Assembly: GCA_036250225.1 (NCBI GenBank)
Contig: JAPZLL010000018.1
Location: 124,001-188,000, forward strand
Source of the DNA: Cercophora sp. LCS_1
Lineage: Eukaryota; Ascomycota; Sordariomycetes; Sordariales; Lasiosphaeriaceae
Direction: 5' to 3'
DNA: 64,000 nt
Positions 10,671-21,685 of this stretch are shown here, piece by piece. A model generated the notes under the pieces. The model was given only the letters and a program-made list of their open reading frames with translations. It searched no databases and was not told where the DNA came from. The position numbers were made by a program, and so were the translations under genes. Position 1 is the first letter of the stretch. Every line of letters starts with the position of its first letter.

Positions 10671-12731
10671 ATGCAGTATAATTACAGGCCGCTGCCTCCG
10701 CAGTCGACGCGTCTTGTCACCATCATGGGAGGGCCTCAGACGGAACCAATACGCTGCCAATTTAGTGTGCAGCGGGTTCAAACAGCCTCCGCCGGACCGT
10801 CCCGGTCTATATTCCAGTCCATCCAGGACAGGCTCAACGGGCGGAAAGTCGACTACGACGCCTTGAGTTACGTCTGGGGTGGTCCGCCACAGCGGGGCGA
10901 GATCATCAACTGCGATGGCCGGGCTCTGGAGATCACCGCAAGTCTGGCCAACGCCATCAAGCGGCTGAGGCCCTTGCACCAGCCCAGAACGCTATGGATT
11001 GATCAGATCTGCATCAACCAAAAAGACAACACAGAGAAATCAAAACAAGTTCTCCTTATGGGGGACATATTTCGAAACGCCGACCAAGTCATCGCATGGC
11101 TTGGCGAGGATCCTGAGGAGTACGCGCCGATCGCGAAACGGTTTCTTGACGAGGTGGCCCAAGGCCATTTTCGAGACGTGGAAAATCGTTTCGCTCCCGC
11201 TCGGCATGGATTTCTCGCGCGGCACGGGCTACCAGAGGTTGGCGCCCCCGAGTGGAGATCGATCAACGCCCTGGTTGCCCTCCCGTATTTCACAAGAGTG
11301 TGGATCTTGCAGGAAGTCATTCTGGCTCGCCGACTCACCTTCAAGTGGGGTCGAACCGAGATCGCATGGGAACCTTTGAGTCAGTTCGCCACCTGGGCAG
11401 GAAAAAACCCGTCACTGTACAATTATCGCGGCGTGCTCCTGGACCAAAAGGGAATCTTCAGACTCTTCAACTACCAAGTCATACTGCCTGATGAGACACC
11501 CACTTTCGAAGAGTGCATCCTGAAAGTCAAATCCCGAAGCTGCACGGTTGAGGTGGATCGAATCTACTCGGTGCTTGGTCTGGTTGGCGACGGACCAAGT
11601 GTTCTTCCGGATTACTCGCTCTCCGCATCAAGAGTCTTCCAGGATGTGACCCTGGCGGTCTGCAAGCTGAGAAGAGGCTTTGACATCTTGGGGGACGTGC
11701 ATTACTGGGAAGAGAACGAGCTGCGCCCATCAGAGTGGCCAACATGGGTTCCGCGATGGAACAGGTCCAACCCGACTCAAATCACCATGAACGGCAGCTT
11801 CGCGGCGTCGGCACCGTTGCGTTTTGTCCCCCCTCGACTCACCGAAACCGGTTCTACTTTGGAGCTAAATGGTATTGTTCTTCATGTTGGATCTGTCGCC
11901 CGGAATGCGGATGTTCTCGCTTCCCAGTCAAGGGACGAGGGCATCTCTGTATCGCACTGTGTTCAGCACATTTGGGGGGCATGGGTCACCCTAACTGGAG
12001 ACACGGCAGCAAAGGCGCGGAACAAGCGATTGATTCACAACTTCATATGGGCACTTGTATGTGGGACGGCGGACGCAGGGCTGTGGAACGGCAAGGCCTG
12101 GGCCGAAAGAGATATATATCTGGACTTCGCGGCTTGGTGGGCCGATCGTCTGCTATGCCGGGTCATCGAAGGCGTGGAAGATGCGAGGGAATTTGTGTCT
12201 ACCCGGATTATGCCAGCGGGGATGGCAGCACTGATGTATCACCAGGGACAAGAGCCATCACTGGAGAGCTGCCACAGCCCAGAAACCTGGGAATCACGAA
12301 TTCGCTACCGTGATGCCGATCCCAACCAGTTTGATCAAGATTTGGCAACGATAAAACCGGAAATCATGAACTTGATTGCGCCTCGCTATGGTGAACACAC
12401 GGCAGAGGCGGTTGCTGGCGAGCTGGCATGCTTCTATCCCAACTCTAACCATTCAAAGTTCAGGAGGTGTTGGACGGATTCCGGGATATCCCGGAGCTTT
12501 TTTATTCTCGAGGGCGGCTATATTGGCATGGGGCCACACATCATGAGGGATACTGATGTCGTTGCAATCTTTGCTGGGTCATCAATACCGTATGCCCTCC
12601 GACCCACAGGGGATGCGTATATGTTGCTTGGAGACTGTTACGTTCAAGGAATAATGCAGGGGGAGCTGCTGAGCGAGTTGGAGTCGAAAGGTTTGCTTAA
12701 ATCGTGTATAAAGACAATCCTGTTGTGTTAG
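10671..12731 (+). CDS. HET-domain (heterokaryon incompatibility) protein
   Basis: Uninterrupted single-exon gene of 686 residues. The N-terminus (YNYRPLPP...PIRCQFSV) leads into a classical HET domain: YDALSYVWG at 62-70, then ITASLANAIKRLR, WIDQICINQ at 109-117, QVLLMGDIFRNADQVIAWLGED, and the downstream PYFTRVWILQE block typical of this family. The C-terminal half carries the usual DRIYSVLGL segment, then a variable region. HET domains have a TIR-like fold and trigger cell death when incompatible fungal individuals fuse; many family members have no known partner. The start at 10671 fits the normal distance to the first conserved block. The gene is intact although several neighbours are broken. 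Its partner and allelic specificity cannot be inferred from sequence. Confidence 0.92.
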   Translation: MQYNYRPLPPQSTRLVTIMGGPQTEPIRCQFSVQRVQTASAGPSRSIFQSIQDRLNGRKVDYDALSYVWGGPPQRGEIINCDGRALEITASLANAIKRLRPLHQPRTLWIDQICINQKDNTEKSKQVLLMGDIFRNADQVIAWLGEDPEEYAPIAKRFLDEVAQGHFRDVENRFAPARHGFLARHGLPEVGAPEWRSINALVALPYFTRVWILQEVILARRLTFKWGRTEIAWEPLSQFATWAGKNPSLYNYRGVLLDQKGIFRLFNYQVILPDETPTFEECILKVKSRSCTVEVDRIYSVLGLVGDGPSVLPDYSLSASRVFQDVTLAVCKLRRGFDILGDVHYWEENELRPSEWPTWVPRWNRSNPTQITMNGSFAASAPLRFVPPRLTETGSTLELNGIVLHVGSVARNADVLASQSRDEGISVSHCVQHIWGAWVTLTGDTAAKARNKRLIHNFIWALVCGTADAGLWNGKAWAERDIYLDFAAWWADRLLCRVIEGVEDAREFVSTRIMPAGMAALMYHQGQEPSLESCHSPETWESRIRYRDADPNQFDQDLATIKPEIMNLIAPRYGEHTAEAVAGELACFYPNSNHSKFRRCWTDSGISRSFFILEGGYIGMGPHIMRDTDVVAIFAGSSIPYALRPTGDAYMLLGDCYVQGIMQGELLSELESKGLLKSCIKTILLC

Positions 12732-13237
12732 ACGTACGTTCGTGAAAGAAATGCTTTACTACCTACATCTTCTCGAGGCCCCACTGCATGAGTCTCTGGG
12801 GATCTTTGTTGCTCGGCCTGGCAAGCTTTTCGGTTTGTGGGTAGACGCCGCTGATTGACTGAGAGAGTAGCACAACCCACACTCCGCGGAGGAGAAAAAA
12901 ATTGAAAACCCTGGAGAAGTATTACATTCCAAGGCTTCACCCTTGCTACGCTCACTATACAAATAAAAGAAAAAGGCTCAAAAACCATCAACTAAAGTGC
13001 TGCTGCTCATAACGAACAATAACTTTCACTTGAAACTGAACACGGTCTTGGGGGCTATTGGCATTCAGCAATAAAGACGCTGCTTGAATACTTCACTACC
13101 GTGTAATACAAGATAAGATCTTGTAAAGTGATTGAAATTTGTGTCTATTTAACGACCGCAAGCTGCAAGATGAAGAAGTGTGAGAACTCCATTGGTAAGG
13201 CTGTGTCGCGCGCAGCCGTCGTTAAAGACGCAAAAGG
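12732..13237. other. Convergent 3' flank; nothing recognised
   Basis: About 500 bp between the 3' ends of the HET gene (plus) and the phosphotransferase-like gene (minus). Only short open frames are seen. Confidence 0.5.
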
Positions 13238-14426
13238 TCAGTTCGCCCGTCCCAAAAGTTCAACAAGAAAATCCCAGCAATGGTACGTGCCCTCCTCATC
13301 CTGCATGCCGCCTCTGCCGAGATTTAGAATCCACGGGAGATGCGCACTTTCCCAGCCCCTCAACAGCGCACTTCCATTCAACCTAACTGCTTTCCGGGCC
13401 TTGCAGACCTCCCAGTATCCTGGATACCAACCTGCCTGACTCCAATCTAGCACAGCCACAACTCGCGGGTTGGTCGTTCCGGTGGATATGATGATGTTTC
13501 CGGGGTGCAAGCTCCCGTGTGTAAACGAAACTGGAATGTTGTCGTGCAATAAAGGATTGGGCTGGAAGTTGAAGGGAAAGGCGACGGTGCTGCGACCCTG
13601 TCTGGGCGCGGAAGCCTGCATGGCGGTGGATATGAACCAGGCGTGAAAGTCTGCGACGGTTGGGAAGGGCCCGCCTGCTTGGCAGGGCAGCTCGGTGAAT
13701 ATGGCGTCTTGGAGAGGACCATGGGACGGATTTCCTGCATTATGTTAGCATTTTGTATTGGTTACCAAAATACCGAGGGTTTCTCCTCTCAAGCCGCTTA
13801 CCAACCCAGCCCCGGCCCATGTCTTGGGCGTCGTCCTGCTCCAAATCTCGCCACGCAGCCACCATGTCCCTTATCTGGTTGCTGATGTCCATCTTCTGGC
13901 CGTCTGTAAGAAATGCCCAAGCCTCGGACAGATTCATTCCATCAGGGAGCTCCATGTAGATGAAGGTCTCATTGCCATCACGACACCAGCCAAAAACCTC
14001 AGGAAGAGGCACTCGGGTGCCAAGAAGGTGGCGAAGCCGCACGAGGCAGGTAGCCTCAGCGATGGAAACTTTTGTGCCGTACTTCACCAGGAGACGCTGG
14101 GATCGGATCGGCACATGGGTTATACCCTCTGTGTTTGCTTGGAGATTCGAGGATAGGAATGTTGCATGGTCGCGGATGACGGCGGGCCGCGGCAGAGAAG
14201 TTTGGCTGGTGTTGTTTTCGAAGTAAGAAGAGTTGCGAAAGATAACATTTTCATCGGGCTGAGGCGGTTTTATCGTTTCCATGCCGGTTTCATTGATGTT
14301 GGTGTCATCTTGACTCGACTTATCCCCAAGACTTAGCCTGGAAAGGGTGAGAAATAGGGTGTCAAAGTCTCGATTCTGCAGCTGGGCAGAAATTTGCCCA
14401 GTTTGAATGAACTGCTTGGATAACAT
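13238..14426 (-). CDS. Aminoglycoside-phosphotransferase-like (APH) protein lacking the catalytic Asp
   Basis: Predicted 373 residues from two exons (intron 13735-13801; frame closes). The fold signature of the fungal APH/choline-kinase-like family is clear: RLLVKYGTKVSIAEA (N-lobe, Lys present), PLPEVFGWC, FIYMELPDGMNLSEAW, then the catalytic loop and VLDWSQAGWYPGYWEV. The catalytic loop, normally HGDLxPxN, reads FTHGSLHPGN: the catalytic Asp is Ser at residue 283 (codon AGC, 13511-13513). N288 and the metal-binding Asp of DW (D305) are kept. The frame is otherwise undisturbed, so this may be a pseudokinase or an enzyme with altered chemistry, not simple decay. Substrates of fungal members are mostly unknown. 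The N-terminal 80 residues are unusual and the start is the first ATG of the frame. Confidence 0.8.
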
Positions 14427-15492
14427 CTCGAGAGGGTTTCCGGTTGCAGATGTATGGAAACATATCGCGTTGGGATTGAACGGGGCTTTGCGTGAGTTGG
14501 TGCCATTTATCGGCCTAGTTGGGCCGCAATCAGAGTCTTAGGCCAGAACGCACACGCTTACCTAAGGTTGGTTGCGACAGAGTGGAATGCATCTCACTGG
14601 CCGTGGGCGTGCGAGCAACTTGAGGTTGGTTTGGACATGGAGCCCGAATTTTGCACAAAACAACCATGACGGGTTACTCCGGATACTCTGCATTCTCTGG
14701 AAGAATGTTAATCGGGAGGACTCTTTATTTTCCCATTCAGAGCCCTTCTATTACCGAGTGAGCACAGTTCCAACTTCAACCGCTGAACAGCCCGACGCTA
14801 ATCCCTATTCAGCATCTTTTTCTTTGTCCAGTTGACGGTTTTGGTGTTTATTGAGAGGCTGAAGTCCGTGGAGATATGCCCTGAAGTGCCAGGCGGCGAC
14901 CCCAACCGTGGAAATTATTCAAGAAACGGTAAGGGTTGCCCCAGACGGAACGTGCTTCTGCGGCACAGGTACTTGTCAAGTGCTTCGATGGAGAAGGGCT
15001 CCCCACTCCACGAAATGAAGCTCTGTCTGTCAGCCCAGTGAAAGCCAAGACTGACGCCTCAACCGAACCCCATCCTGCCCCCCAAGCTCAACCTACGAAG
15101 TGCTCAGGGTTTTCGGAGCAGCCCGACCAAGCTGTGGGCGGGCTCCGTGTTCATAAGCCTCTCGCTCATGTTCGGGTCCAACCGAGACGAGACATCGCGA
15201 CCGGCAAGCATCCGGAAGCAAACGGTTCTTCTACATGAAAGTGTCCAATTCCTGGCGGATTCCCGGATGATGACATCAATCCCCGGGATAGAACTGCCGC
15301 TGGTGGTCGTCTGCCTGCAGGTGGAGTGCCAGTGTAAAGTTCAACAGCAGCGAGGCGACGCATCGCGACTGCCCTCAGGAAGTGACGGGTGGTGTGGTGG
15401 CCGAGGACGCTTGGAGTCCAACCCATCGTCTTCCTCCATTGCTACGGGAGTGGCCTTGAGGGTATCCGCCTAGTCGCTGCCACTGAGCTCTA
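14427..15492. other. Intergenic; no supported gene
   Basis: About 1.07 kb between two minus-strand genes. Open frames of up to 108 codons show no domains. It presumably contains the promoter of the APH-like gene and the 3' flank of the ankyrin gene. Confidence 0.5.
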
Positions 15493-17027
15493 TCAAAGCA
15501 TACATCCTCCATCGGAACTCTCCTTGTCGCTCTCATAATCCTCGTCATCCTCATCATCGTCATTATCGTCATCATCCTCTTCTTCGTCCTCATTGATAAA
15601 TCCGTGGCAGATTGCCTGTTCGTAATAAGGACAGAGATGCTCCTGTCCTTTCCAGAGGGATACGAATACTTCTTTGGTAAACCCCTCGCCCAGGGTGTTC
15701 CCCCACCTGTATTTAAAAGAATGCGGATGCCAACAAAACTCTTCCGTACAGAAAGCGGCAATATCGAACCCACAATCTGCGAGCGTGATGTCCCAAAGAT
15801 GCCCTCTCACGCTGTCCTTATACGCCACATCCAAAACGCTATAGCCAGCGTCATCAACGGCATAGATGTCGGCATCGTTCTGAATGAGGTATGTTAGCGA
15901 CTTCCGAACCTGTTCTAGGTACGCTGTAACACTCGTAGCCCTGCTGGAACTAATACCGCTATCGAATTCAATATTATCCAAGCAGAGATGCAGGCATGTA
16001 TTACCCCAGCGGTCACAGGCACGAATGTTCGTGCCCCGGCGAAGCAGGAACGAGAAGCCTTCTATGGTGTGTCTAATGTTGTTAGCAGAACCGCGGCAGT
16101 AACTAAGCAGCGGAGTGTCATTGAAAAAAGCATCCACAATAACCTCTGAATTGAGTAGGCCGCCGGAATGATCGAACATGAGTCTCATGGCTTCCTAAAA
16201 TAACTTGTCAGAGAAATCATATACCTTAGCTTCAAGTTACTAGTGACCGTACCGGGATTCCGTGCAAAAACGCAGCCGCAAGGGGACTGCTATAATCCGC
16301 AGATTGATCCTGCACCCATGAGGGATCACAACCAGCCTGAAGGAGCAGCTTGCGACACTCGAGTGCACTTTGTAGCTCTTCTTCGCCAGCCTCATAGTCA
16401 TTCATTCCTTGACGTAATGCGGTTGATAGCCATTCACCATCATAGACTGGAGCAACATGGTCTACATCTGCGCCATTTTGAAGAAGAAACCGGCACACTT
16501 CTGGTTGTCTATTTGCGTACTTTACTCTATCAACAACATCTTGTCCGGCGCTAGGATATGTGGAACCAACTTACAAATAACAGAGATCTACCGTGCTCGT
16601 CTTGATCCCACAGGGAGGCTTTGCCTGACCTCAGCATTTTCGGGAATTCTTCTAGTTGACCATTCCAGACGACATGGAAGACATGGGACGTTTCGGGGAG
16701 TATGTTGTGGAATAACAATCTTGGTATTGAATTCCACGTGCCTTGATCATTGTGTGATTGCCGTATCAGTGCCTGAAACCCTTTTCGTACCGGGCCAGCT
16801 CCTGGAAGAAACCAAATCCGCACGTTTTCTCTTGTGGTATCGGTTTCGCCTAGGTTATCGCAAGATCGAGGTAGTCCGCGATGTCGCTTCCGCATGGTCA
16901 ACTTGCTAGATATAACCGACAAGCTGCCAGGACCTAGATCGTATGATCTTTTCGTCGACATTTGACGTATACAATAACGTACGTAATAAGCGGGTTGGCC
17001 AGACAAGCGAGTTGGCCACTCTAACAA
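15493..17027 (-). CDS. Ankyrin-repeat protein with acidic C-terminus
   Basis: Predicted 473 residues from three exons (introns 16520-16574 and 16195-16252; frame closes). The N-terminal region LLFHNILPETSHVFHVVWNG...LRSGKASLWDQDEHGRSLLFYA resembles the block preceding the ankyrin repeats in a large Pezizomycotina family. Ankyrin-like units follow: PEVCRFLLQNGADVDHVAP, a CRKLLLQAGCDPS unit, FLLRRGTNIRACDRWGNTCLHLC, and LTYLIQNDADIYAVDDAGYSVLDVA. The C-terminus is a run of Asp/Glu. The first exon starts at the first ATG of the frame; fuller family members carry a longer N-terminal domain, so this copy may be short or missing an upstream exon. Such proteins are presumed scaffolds, often found beside HET and NLR-type genes. 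Molecular function is unknown. Confidence 0.75.
15541..15592. repeat. Asp/Glu-coding (GAN)n microsatellite-like tract
   Basis: Imperfect TCN/TCC repeats on the plus strand encode the acidic tail of the ankyrin protein on the minus strand. Such tracts readily change length by slippage. Confidence 0.6.
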
Positions 17028-17162
17028 TATTTGGTAGCGCGTAAGGCGGAGTGCAATAAGAGATTGATAAGGTCACTAACAATTTCCTAACATCTTTTTG
17101 CGTGCACGCTTCCGAATCAAACCAACTTCATTCAAGCTTGTTTTAAAGCTCATGGGATTAGA

Positions 17163-17605
17163 ATGAATAAGAACAGTATCCTCCCCGGCCGGAGGGTTAC
17201 TGGAAATCAGCCAGTCTCACGTACCAAGGCTTTACGGCACCTGGAAGAATATCCACGTCACCCATCTGCCGTAACGTTCCTCGACGCCGCTGCAGCAAAA
17301 TGCTACGTCTGCTGGCCCCAACGGCGGAAAGTGGACCAAGACTTCCAGGCCGTGCTAGAAGAGCTAGCCGAGGTCGACCGGCGTATCATAGCATCATCCC
17401 CCAGCGACGTGCTGACAAAACTCAGCATCCAGAAGTCAAGCGACCACTTGACGATTTCCTTCCTCACTGCACCGACGCCGTCCCGCGGAGTTCTTTCACG
17501 TTGGAGCTTGAAGACTGCGTTACACCGTTGACTATTTATGACAGCAGTTTACAAAACTTTCACACTTCAGGTCTAGCGGAGGTCACTCACAAGTCTATTC
17601 TTTGA
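17163..17605 (+). pseudogene. Possible relic of a HET-type protein N-terminus
   Basis: An ATG at 17163 opens 122 codons including FLDAAAAKCYVCWPQRR and a following LEELAEVD stretch. This resembles the segment that precedes the HET domain in many fungal HET proteins (small residues, then a CxxC-like pair). A sensible continuation (SSFTLELEDCVTPLTIYD) lies in another frame, so the piece looks frameshifted and is truncated before any HET core. The assignment rests on weak similarity. Confidence 0.3.
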
Positions 17606-17665
17606 TCACATAAAGACGCTAACGGTGCCAAGTGCTCAGCCCTATTGATGAGAGCCGATTGGACA

Positions 17666-19510
17666 TCATTCCTCCCGGTTCAATTTGACCCTCCAAGCCG
17701 CCGGGCTCACAGCCGTTGCCTTGCCCGCGCCGTCCAGGTCAAAGACAAACAGCGATAGTCCGATCCCGAAGTACGTGCTGACATCAGCGATCACCCAGTC
17801 CGGTATGGCAGAAAGCAGTCCACGGCCCGACTCCTCTACACTCAAAGGTACAGGAGCATCCGCACCGCTGACAAGCCGAAACGCCACTTGACCCTTGGTC
17901 CCCGTCTCCTTATCCGTAACCGAGGGCACCAATCTAAACGGCCCCTTTCCAAAAACTCGGGGCAACCAAGTAAGAACATCCGTCCCGTTACTAACCCACT
18001 CCTTGATAACAATCCCAGGGGCAGCAGGGGCATGATCAAGAGCAACCCCCAATGTAATCGACGAGTTTACCCCCTGCGCAACATAGCGCCCGCCATACGC
18101 CCTCTCAGCTTCCTTCTCCGCCTGCCCCTTCAGCGCCGGCAGCAAGCTCTCGACAACCAGATCCGCCACGGCCGACGCCACCACTATTCTCTCGGTCGAC
18201 TCGCTCGCCGAAAGCAACGCAAACCCAACATCATAATCCGGTATCAGGACGAAGTACGCCGTATAATATCCCGAGTCCCCATTCTTGGTGTATAGATCCG
18301 TCACCACGCCCGTCGTCTCATCCACATATCGGGCAATCTCCCACGGCGCACCAACGGAATGCGTCAGCTTTGCAGTATGAGATGCTGGTTTTAGCCAGCG
18401 ACGCGTTTCGGCACGGGGAAGAAGCGTAGAGTTGAGAATACCGATGCCGAAGCGGGAGAGATCGCCGAGGGAAGAGAAGAGACCGCCCGTGGAGACGAAG
18501 ACGCCGTTGGGAACGACGAAACCGCTGAGGGCGGGATCGCCGACGATGACGGCGTTGGACCATTCTGCAGGTGGCGGTGCCTCGGAGGTGGTGGAATCAA
18601 GACGGAGGGGCTGGAAGATGCGGGAGCTGTAGATGGTGGAGATGGATTTGTTCGTGGCGTTGGCGATGGCCAGGCCGAGAAGGGCGAAGCCGTTGTTGGA
18701 GTAGCCAGGGGTTGTCCAGGGATGGAAGGCTGGGGGGCGGGGGGCCACGCCGAGGGCGTATTCTGTTGGGGTGCAGGTTTCGCCGGCGAGAAGGAGGGCG
18801 AGGCAGGGCGGGGCCTGGAGCGGGTCGGAGGAGTCGGGAGGTGGGAGCCCGGAGGCGGCGAGGAGGGCGCTGGTGCTGGTGGTGTTGTCGAGCATGGCGG
18901 TGAGGGCGAGTTCGCCGAGGCTGGGGAATCCGTCGCGTGGCACGCCGCCGATTTGTGCAGCTAGGGCGCGCATGGTGATTTGGTCCCAGGGGGTGGACAG
19001 CACGCTTGAGTCCATGTCGTTGTTGAGGCCTAGCGAGGGGAGGATCTGATTGAGTGGGCGGTCCCAGTCGTCGCTGTCTAGCTCGAGCAGACCGGCTAAG
19101 ACGGTAAAGGCCTTGGTGACACTGGCGATGCGGTAGATACTGTCACCGTTGACCTTTTGTGTGCCATTGGGGGCGGTGGCGATGCCTGGGGACGTGTAGT
19201 GGAACTGTAACGTGGTGGCAGCTGGGTCGCGAAGAGAGAACAGGCCGAGGGAAAATGTGACATTTTGGGCGTCTGTTGCGTTGATAGGGACGGGGAGCTT
19301 GAGTGGGCCGTTGGTGTGGTTTGTCGTGTCCTTGGGCCGGAGAAGCAAGTTGAGAGTGTGTGTAACGTCGTCCCAGGCCGTCTTGACCACGCTGTTGTTG
19401 CTGCTGAGGTCTCTGGGCGGCGCGTAGTGTGGACCCAGGTAGTCTGCGAACGCCAATGGGGCCAGGCACCCGGCCATGAGGGCGATCGAGTGTCGAAAAG
19501 GGTGACGCAT
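17666..19510 (-). CDS. Secreted beta-lactamase-fold serine hydrolase
   Basis: Intact single-exon protein of 614 residues. The N-terminus (RHSIALMAGCLAPLAFA) fits a signal peptide, and numerous NxS/T sites suggest a glycosylated secreted protein. Class C beta-lactamase/esterase motifs are present: the nucleophile motif S130-V-T-K133 in RIASVTKAF and the YSN triad Y270-S-N272 in PGYSNNGFALLG. A C-terminal beta-rich extension (about 470-614) is typical of the fungal branch, related to the LACTB-like and D-aminopeptidase-like groups. Fungal members include esterases, lactonases, transesterases and peptidases; the substrate cannot be read from the sequence. The start at 19510 gives the signal peptide directly. 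The GC-rich coding sequence contrasts with the surrounding intergenic DNA. Confidence 0.88.
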   Translation of the reverse strand: MRHPFRHSIALMAGCLAPLAFADYLGPHYAPPRDLSSNNSVVKTAWDDVTHTLNLLLRPKDTTNHTNGPLKLPVPINATDAQNVTFSLGLFSLRDPAATTLQFHYTSPGIATAPNGTQKVNGDSIYRIASVTKAFTVLAGLLELDSDDWDRPLNQILPSLGLNNDMDSSVLSTPWDQITMRALAAQIGGVPRDGFPSLGELALTAMLDNTTSTSALLAASGLPPPDSSDPLQAPPCLALLLAGETCTPTEYALGVAPRPPAFHPWTTPGYSNNGFALLGLAIANATNKSISTIYSSRIFQPLRLDSTTSEAPPPAEWSNAVIVGDPALSGFVVPNGVFVSTGGLFSSLGDLSRFGIGILNSTLLPRAETRRWLKPASHTAKLTHSVGAPWEIARYVDETTGVVTDLYTKNGDSGYYTAYFVLIPDYDVGFALLSASESTERIVVASAVADLVVESLLPALKGQAEKEAERAYGGRYVAQGVNSSITLGVALDHAPAAPGIVIKEWVSNGTDVLTWLPRVFGKGPFRLVPSVTDKETGTKGQVAFRLVSGADAPVPLSVEESGRGLLSAIPDWVIADVSTYFGIGLSLFVFDLDGAGKATAVSPAAWRVKLNREE

Positions 19511-20171
19511 GCTGGTAAGCTGTGCCAGGAGGCTAAAAGATGGAAAAGGTAGACTTTGAGCCGGTATTGACGTCGATGGGTGTTCCGCAGATGCTGTTTC
19601 TGTTGCCCAGAGGGCATTGCTTCGCTTTATGTAGTGTTTTCATGATGGAGGTCCAACGCAGTGCTTTTTGATGGAATAAGGCGCAGCAGACAGTCGCGTC
19701 CATCCAGGTTCCGACTTCCAGAGGTCTTGGTCGTGTAGATCAAGACATCATGTCGCCTCAACCGGGCTGTGGTTGAAGAACAAAGTAAGCGCCCAGAAAA
19801 CTTTCTAACCCATTCTGGCTCGATGCAGCGCTCCGAGCGACTCACCAACCACAGGGCCTCGCTTGCAGTGGTTGTGTTTCTGGGGAGTGGCCAATCGGAC
19901 CCGACTTTTCAGAGCAAGAGATCCGACGGGCAGATCTGCACTCTTTTTGCACTCCATGGTCACGTCATTGCAGGAGGCGCTAACCCCAATTTGGCTCGAT
20001 GTGCCGCTCGAGTTCGGGTTGCGCGGGAGGCGCAACCAAACCACATGGCTGGGGTGGACGTGGCATATCATGGCGATCGGTCAGCAAAAGTATGTTGTTG
20101 TTACAAACCCCCTTCCCGGCAGGGCAAGACGCAGCGCTCTTCCATCTTAAACTCAATAGGATAAATTTACC
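19511..20171. other. Divergent promoter region
   Basis: About 660 bp between the starts of the beta-lactamase-like gene (minus) and the Zn2Cys6 regulator (plus). It probably contains both promoters. Only spurious short frames are seen. Confidence 0.5.
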
Positions 20172-21685
20172 ATGCCGGGAGTACCGTCGGGTCGTGGCTG
20201 CGAGGCTTGCCGCAAACAAAAAAAGAAGGCAAGCGGATGGATTTTCCACCTTGGGCACCTCCTGCAATTGCATGCTGATACGAAATTGTTCTCATTTAGT
20301 GCGACCAGCTTGTTCCTGCATGCTCGCGATGCGCCCGGCTCGACATCCCGTGCGTGGGCAACGGCCAACAGCGATACAAATTTCTCGACCAGACTAAGGC
20401 CATCCGTTCGCTGTCATCCCAACGACACTCCACGGCCCGTCCTCGTCCCTCGACACCCCCTAGCAACGAACTCAGTGCTCTCACAGGCCGTTTGGTGTTC
20501 GCCATGGGCGTGACCGATGCCCGTTTTGATCTTACCGTCTATGGTTACTTTCTCGAGGAAATTCCCTCCCGACTCGGCAGGAACCTGGCACTTGACGCCG
20601 CGGTGCAAACCCTGACCGTGGCTTTTTCGTTCCTCTTGAGCCGGCAGACGGGCTCGGACCGAGCCGAGGTGCTGCGGAGCTATAACGATGCGCTGAGGTG
20701 TCTGCGTGACTGCCTCAATGATCCCATGTCGGCACACACATCGGAGACCCTGTGTGCCGTTTACTTGGTCATGGTGTGTCAGGGTTGGATTGGCCGCCGT
20801 GGCGATTTTCTTCCAAGTCACGGCGGGGCAATCGCCCATCTCCTGAATGCTGCCATGCAGAGCGACAACCTTAGCACGACTGCCGCGTTTGAAACGGGTA
20901 TGGTCGCCACCCTTGGCATGATTGTGGTACGTGCCAAGTTTAGATTCCTTGTGCCACTCGAAGAAAATCCAGGACTCTGCTGACATGCCGTCCCTCTCTT
21001 GACGCAGACCATGGAAAGTTTTGTCAACCCCAATCTCGAGCTAGACCCCCGGGTTCTCGACTTCCCCCGGCCATCCGGCCCACAGGAGACTGTCCAGGCC
21101 GCTCTCAACGTTCCATCCCTTGAGCTACGCGCATTGGCAAGAACGGCCCAGCTCATCCGGGGGACTAGCACTGGTTCTGGCACCAACGAATACCTGTCCC
21201 AGATTCAATCCTCTTACAAGCAAACGGAAAACGACTGCATCACCCTGAAAGAAGCCTTATCACAAACTCCATGGCCGCAACCGCCCTCACTATCGGGCAA
21301 TGGCACTTCCACCGTGGCCAAGTCATCGCCTTTGCCAGTAGTCCGTGAGACCCGACTCCACGTTAGAACGCAAGCATCCTATGGCGTATTGTTGACCCTG
21401 GCCATCATGCTCAGTTCCATCCTCCAAGAGGCAGATGAGCAATACTCTCTGGCGAGCCAGGCAAATACCCACGTTGACGAAATTCTTCGCCTTGCACAAC
21501 AAGCCGAGCGCTACCGGCCGCTGGGCTCAAGCGGAACGCCACTGTATCTGATCACAGCATGGTCCGTCACGAGCGATGCGGCAAGACAAGCCGAGCTAGA
21601 ACGGCTCATAGGAAACTACCAGTCAGATTTTCCTTCGGCTAACTGGTTTGCAGTAGCACAGTCGATAAAACCAAAGTTACAATAG
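20172..21685 (+). CDS. Zn2Cys6 binuclear-cluster transcription factor (GC-AG intron)
   Basis: Predicted 453 residues from three exons (introns 20229-20299 and 20927-21007; frame closes exactly). The DNA-binding domain is split by intron 1: exon 1 encodes GRGCEACRKQKKK and exon 2 resumes CDQLVPACSRCARLDIPCVG, together giving the six Cys of a Zn2Cys6 cluster. Intron 1 must begin with GC (AAG|GCAAGC) and ends TTTAG. A GT donor giving the same junction is not present, so this is a GC-AG intron. The rest is a helical fungal-TF middle region (LRSYNDALRCLRDCLND, SETLCAVYLVMVCQGW), short for the family. The target is unknown. It is divergent from the beta-lactamase-like gene, which could be a target (inference). 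Confidence 0.88.
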
